From assembly GCA_946183365.1 (NCBI GenBank), contig CAMHAH010000006.1:62001-126000 (forward strand): a stretch of 64,000 nucleotides of DNA. The letters are read 5' to 3'. This document shows positions 61,716-64,000 of the stretch, piece by piece. Both the position numbers and the translations under genes were made by a program. A model generated the notes under the pieces. It ran no database searches. It had not been told where the DNA came from and was given only the letters and a program-made list of their open reading frames with translations. The DNA is from an uncultured Clostridia bacterium. GTDB taxonomy: Bacteria; Bacillota; Clostridia; Oscillospirales; Acutalibacteraceae. Position 1 is the first letter of the stretch. Every line of letters begins with the position of its first letter.

Positions 61716-62918
61716 ATGAAGTCAAAAATGTATAAACATTTGCTCTGTCTGCTGCTTGTGTCAGCGCTGATTATCGGCGCGATCTGCTCTTGCTCAGCCG
61801 TTGAGATCGGTATCGCTGAAACATCAAAATTATCGGACGCGGCGGCATCGACAGGCGCATCGGATGATCTGACCGCTACAGGCAGCGTATATGAGATCAA
61901 GGGTGAGCTTTCGGCTGATAAGCTCTCATCCTATCGTGACGATGATGAGCTTCCTTTTGTTCCTGCGGTACCGCAGCGTCCGACAACATCTCCCACTGAG
62001 GCGCCGACAGAAGCACCAACTGAAGCTCCTACGGAAGCACCCACCGAGGTGCCTACAGAGACTCCGACCGAAGCTCCTACGGAAGCGCCTACTCCTTCTG
62101 TCAACGGTCTCGTTGACGGATACTTCTACATCGACGGCAAGCTCGCTAAGGGCAAGGGTCTGGTTGAGTATGAAGGGGCAATATACTTCGTCAGAACAGA
62201 CGGTACCGTATATACATCAGGCAAGCTGAATGTTACCGAAGCCAAGGCAAACGGCATTCGTCCTGCGGGCACATATCGTTTTGATGCGAACGGCAAGATG
62301 CTCGACGTCGGCATTATTGACGGAAAATACTATGAGGGCGGCGTTATCAAGAAAGCTGCCGGCGTTGTGTTGTTCGAGAATAAATACTACTTCGTCAGGA
62401 GAGACGGTTCCGTATTGACCAGCGGTAAGATCACTGTTGACGAAGAAAGCGCAAACGGATTGGTTCCCGCGGGTTCATATCGCGCCGATAAAAACGGCAG
62501 ACTTGATATAACCGGCATTTATAACGGAAAATACTATGAAGACGGCAGAATCAAGTTATCCGCCGGCGTAGTACAATTCAAGGGCGGCTACTACTTCGTT
62601 AGGAAAGACGGTTCCTTATTTACAGGCGGCAAGCTGAACGTTACCGAAGCCAAGGCAAACGGGTTAGTAAGCCCCGGTTATTATAAGTTTGACGAAACAG
62701 GCAAGATGCTCATTAACGGTATCGTAAACGGATACTACTATAAGAATGGTGTAGTTCAATTAGGCACCGGTATCGTAAAGTTCAATGGTGACTTCTATTT
62801 CATCAAAAAAGACGGCTCCGTATTTGTCGGCTCGCTGGATGTTAAGGAAAGCAAGACGAACGGCTTGATCAAAGCGGGCACATATGTCTTTGACAAAAAC
62901 GGCAAGCTGATCGGATGA
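61716..62918 (+). CDS. Secreted protein with (TEAP)n linker and four wall-binding-like repeats
   Basis: 400 residues. Hydrophobic signal (about 7-28) ending in CSCS, a poor lipobox. Residues about 88-128 are a TEAP/TEVP/TETP tetrapeptide linker with 12-base DNA periodicity. Four repeats of about 62-65 residues follow (about 130-400), each with G-K/Y-Y-Y-x-x-G, then YFVRxDGSxxTSG, and xANGxxxAGxYxFDxNGKM. They resemble cell-wall- or glucan-binding repeats but I cannot name the family. Probably an adhesin or wall-bound scaffold. AAAGGGTG precedes the ATG. Confidence 0.72.
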   Translation: MKSKMYKHLLCLLLVSALIIGAICSCSAVEIGIAETSKLSDAAASTGASDDLTATGSVYEIKGELSADKLSSYRDDDELPFVPAVPQRPTTSPTEAPTEAPTEAPTEAPTEVPTETPTEAPTEAPTPSVNGLVDGYFYIDGKLAKGKGLVEYEGAIYFVRTDGTVYTSGKLNVTEAKANGIRPAGTYRFDANGKMLDVGIIDGKYYEGGVIKKAAGVVLFENKYYFVRRDGSVLTSGKITVDEESANGLVPAGSYRADKNGRLDITGIYNGKYYEDGRIKLSAGVVQFKGGYYFVRKDGSLFTGGKLNVTEAKANGLVSPGYYKFDETGKMLINGIVNGYYYKNGVVQLGTGIVKFNGDFYFIKKDGSVFVGSLDVKESKTNGLIKAGTYVFDKNGKLIG

Positions 62919-63032
62919 TCTCTAAAAAGGGTTTCATAACGTCGCATGACTTGAATGATGAATATGTGTCGCATAGTCTATGTAGCTTTTTATATCAGGA
63001 TCAAGTTTTTCTGTATATTAGATGAATAGTTT

Positions 63033-63069
63033 AGGAGCTGTCGCCGTATGGCGATGGCTCCTGTTTCTT
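63033..63069 (+). terminator. Terminator
   Basis: AGGAGC..TCGCC and GGCGA..GCTCCT (63033-63062) form a near-perfect stem followed by GTTTCTTTT. The remainder of the 62919-63201 gap holds the azlC promoter only. Confidence 0.85.
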
Positions 63070-63137
63070 TTGGTCGTTAAGAAAGACCGTTTTTCCGGTT
63101 CGGTCATATATAGTGTGATTATTTCTGGCTTATGTTA

Positions 63138-63166
63138 TTGACAACGGTATGGTTCGGAGATAAAAT
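63138..63166 (+). promoter_or_regulatory. Sigma-A promoter of azlCD
   Basis: TTGACA (63138-63143), 17-base spacer, TAAAAT (63161-63166). Confidence 0.85.
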
Positions 63167-63201
63167 GAAAAGGCTGTATTCTATTTGTAACAGAGGGTAA
63201 G

Positions 63202-63912
63202 ATGAAAAACAAATTTGTAATGGGTATGCGCCACGGAGTACCGATAATGCTGGGGTATTTCTCGGTGTCGTTCGGCTTCGGCGTGCTTTGTATACAGAAT
63301 AATCTGTCGGTTTTAGCCGCTGTAGGTATATCGGTCACTAATCTGACCTCAGCGGGTCAGGTGGCGGGCGTTGCGGTCATCGCCGCGGGAGGCTCGCTGA
63401 TAGAGATGATACTCTGTCAGCTTGTCATAAATCTCAGATATTCATTGATGAGCCTTAGCTTATCTCAAAAGCTCGACAGCTCTTTCAACCTTATGCACAG
63501 GCTCTTTGTCGGATTTGGTATCACTGATGAGATATTCGCGGTAGCTTCGGCTCAGACAGAACCCCTGACGCCGCCCTATATGTACGGCCTTATATTGACG
63601 CCGTTTTTAGGATGGAGCTCGGGTACCTTGCTCGGAGCAATAGCGGGAGATATCATGCCCGCTTCGGTCACTGCCGCGCTGTCGCTGATGCTCTACGGAA
63701 TGTTCATAGCTATAATAATACCTCCCGCGAAAAAGAATACAAAGCTGTTGTTCGTCATATTGCTCTCAGCGGCTGTAAGCGTTGTTTTTCATTATCTTCT
63801 CCCGATGGTGTCGAGCGGCTTCGCTATCATTATCTCAGCTTTGATATCCTCGATAACAGCGGCGCTGATATTCCCTGTATCCGCCAAGGAGAGAGGGGAG
63901 GCGGCTGAATGA
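63202..63912 (+). CDS. azlC: Branched-chain amino acid exporter subunit AzlC
   Basis: 236 residues, about seven membrane helices. Family signatures: GVPIMLGYFSVSFGFGVL at the start, SAGQVAG, and the NLRYSLMSLSLSQKL segment, followed by FGITDEIFAVA. Exports branched-chain amino acids together with AzlD. AGAGGGTAAG precedes the ATG; the TGA overlaps the azlD ATG by four bases. Confidence 0.93.
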   Translation: MKNKFVMGMRHGVPIMLGYFSVSFGFGVLCIQNNLSVLAAVGISVTNLTSAGQVAGVAVIAAGGSLIEMILCQLVINLRYSLMSLSLSQKLDSSFNLMHRLFVGFGITDEIFAVASAQTEPLTPPYMYGLILTPFLGWSSGTLLGAIAGDIMPASVTAALSLMLYGMFIAIIIPPAKKNTKLLFVILLSAAVSVVFHYLLPMVSSGFAIIISALISSITAALIFPVSAKERGEAAE

Positions 63913-64000
63913 GTATCGCGGTTTATATTGCCGTAATGGCTGTTACCACCTACCTTATCCGCGTGATACCGTTCGCAGCGGTCAGAGGTAAGATAAAATC
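63909..64000 (+). CDS. azlD: AzlD family protein, start only (runs off the window)
   Basis: Frame from ATG 63909, overlapping azlC. The 30 visible residues (start MSIAVYIAVMAVTTYLIRVIP) match the first helix of AzlD and the TYLxRVxP signature. Confidence 0.85.
   Translation, partial: MSIAVYIAVMAVTTYLIRVIPFAAVRGKIK

Noticed and set aside
61980..62100. Short tandem DNA repeat of 12 bases, considered as a CRISPR or VNTR array
   Set aside because: It encodes the TEAP linker in frame and has no spacers; no CRISPR array or cas gene was seen anywhere in the window.

Overview
This window looks like a chromosomal segment of a spore-forming, Gram-positive gut clostridium of the Ruminococcus/Oscillospiraceae type. 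Supporting evidence: the forespore sigma factor gene sigG, a SpoIIIE/FtsK translocase next to a TepA-like protease, a SleC/SpoIID-like peptidoglycan enzyme, the ctsR-mcsA-mcsB-clpC operon, flavodiiron protein and rubredoxins (anaerobe), SD-rich translation starts, and a type I dockerin (cellulosome or amylosome signature). The species is inference; no 16S rRNA is present.

Layout. 1-3.9 kb: tail of a lon-like gene, engB, lysA, and a two-gene SpoIID/peptidoglycan-binding unit. 3.9-6.5 kb: unknown conserved protein, Sfp-type PPTase, CNNM/CorC-type transporter. 6.7-12.6 kb: tepA-like, uppP, spoIIIE/ftsK, tyrS. 12.7-17.9 kb: mscL with a zinc ribbon, an ECF sigma/membrane protein pair, a DUF1846 protein, gapA. 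18.1-20.5 kb: polar amino acid ABC importer. 20.6-25.8 kb: the CtsR heat-shock operon, bracketed by two inverted copies of a 158-bp MITE-like element. 25.8-31.0 kb (minus strand): CDP-ribitol synthesis (tarI, tarJ), a LicD-family transferase and a TagGH-type exporter, that is, a wall polymer locus. 31.2-35.5 kb: potABCD polyamine importer. 35.6-43.9 kb: alpha/beta hydrolase, HAD phosphatase, lipoprotein cyclophilin, S1-domain protein, rmuC, sigG, aquaporin, split chromate transporter. 44-46.4 kb: flavodiiron fusion, YbjQ-family protein, and a 45-residue rubredoxin. 46.5-48.3 kb: an orphan trpB2 behind a tryptophan T-box, plus a 12-codon micro-ORF. 48.4-55.1 kb: two giant secreted FN3-repeat proteins. 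55.2-61.1 kb: DUF11 protein, tRNA-Val, a phage-like LRR/holin/endolysin cassette, dockerin SGNH hydrolase, deoxyinosine-glycosylase-like protein. 61.1-64 kb: tRNA-Arg followed by a 229-bp-period direct repeat containing the tRNA 3' end, a repeat-bearing secreted protein, and azlCD.

Most of the first 47 kb is core housekeeping. The accessory part begins at about 48 kb (surface and secreted proteins, phage-derived cassette, tRNA-linked repeats). The least ordinary signals are the T-box/micro-ORF leader, the paired MITE-like elements, the tRNA-Arg repeat, the LicD plus TarIJ combination (resembling the animal ISPD/fukutin ribitol-phosphate pathway), and the sigG hairpin that buries its own ribosome binding site.
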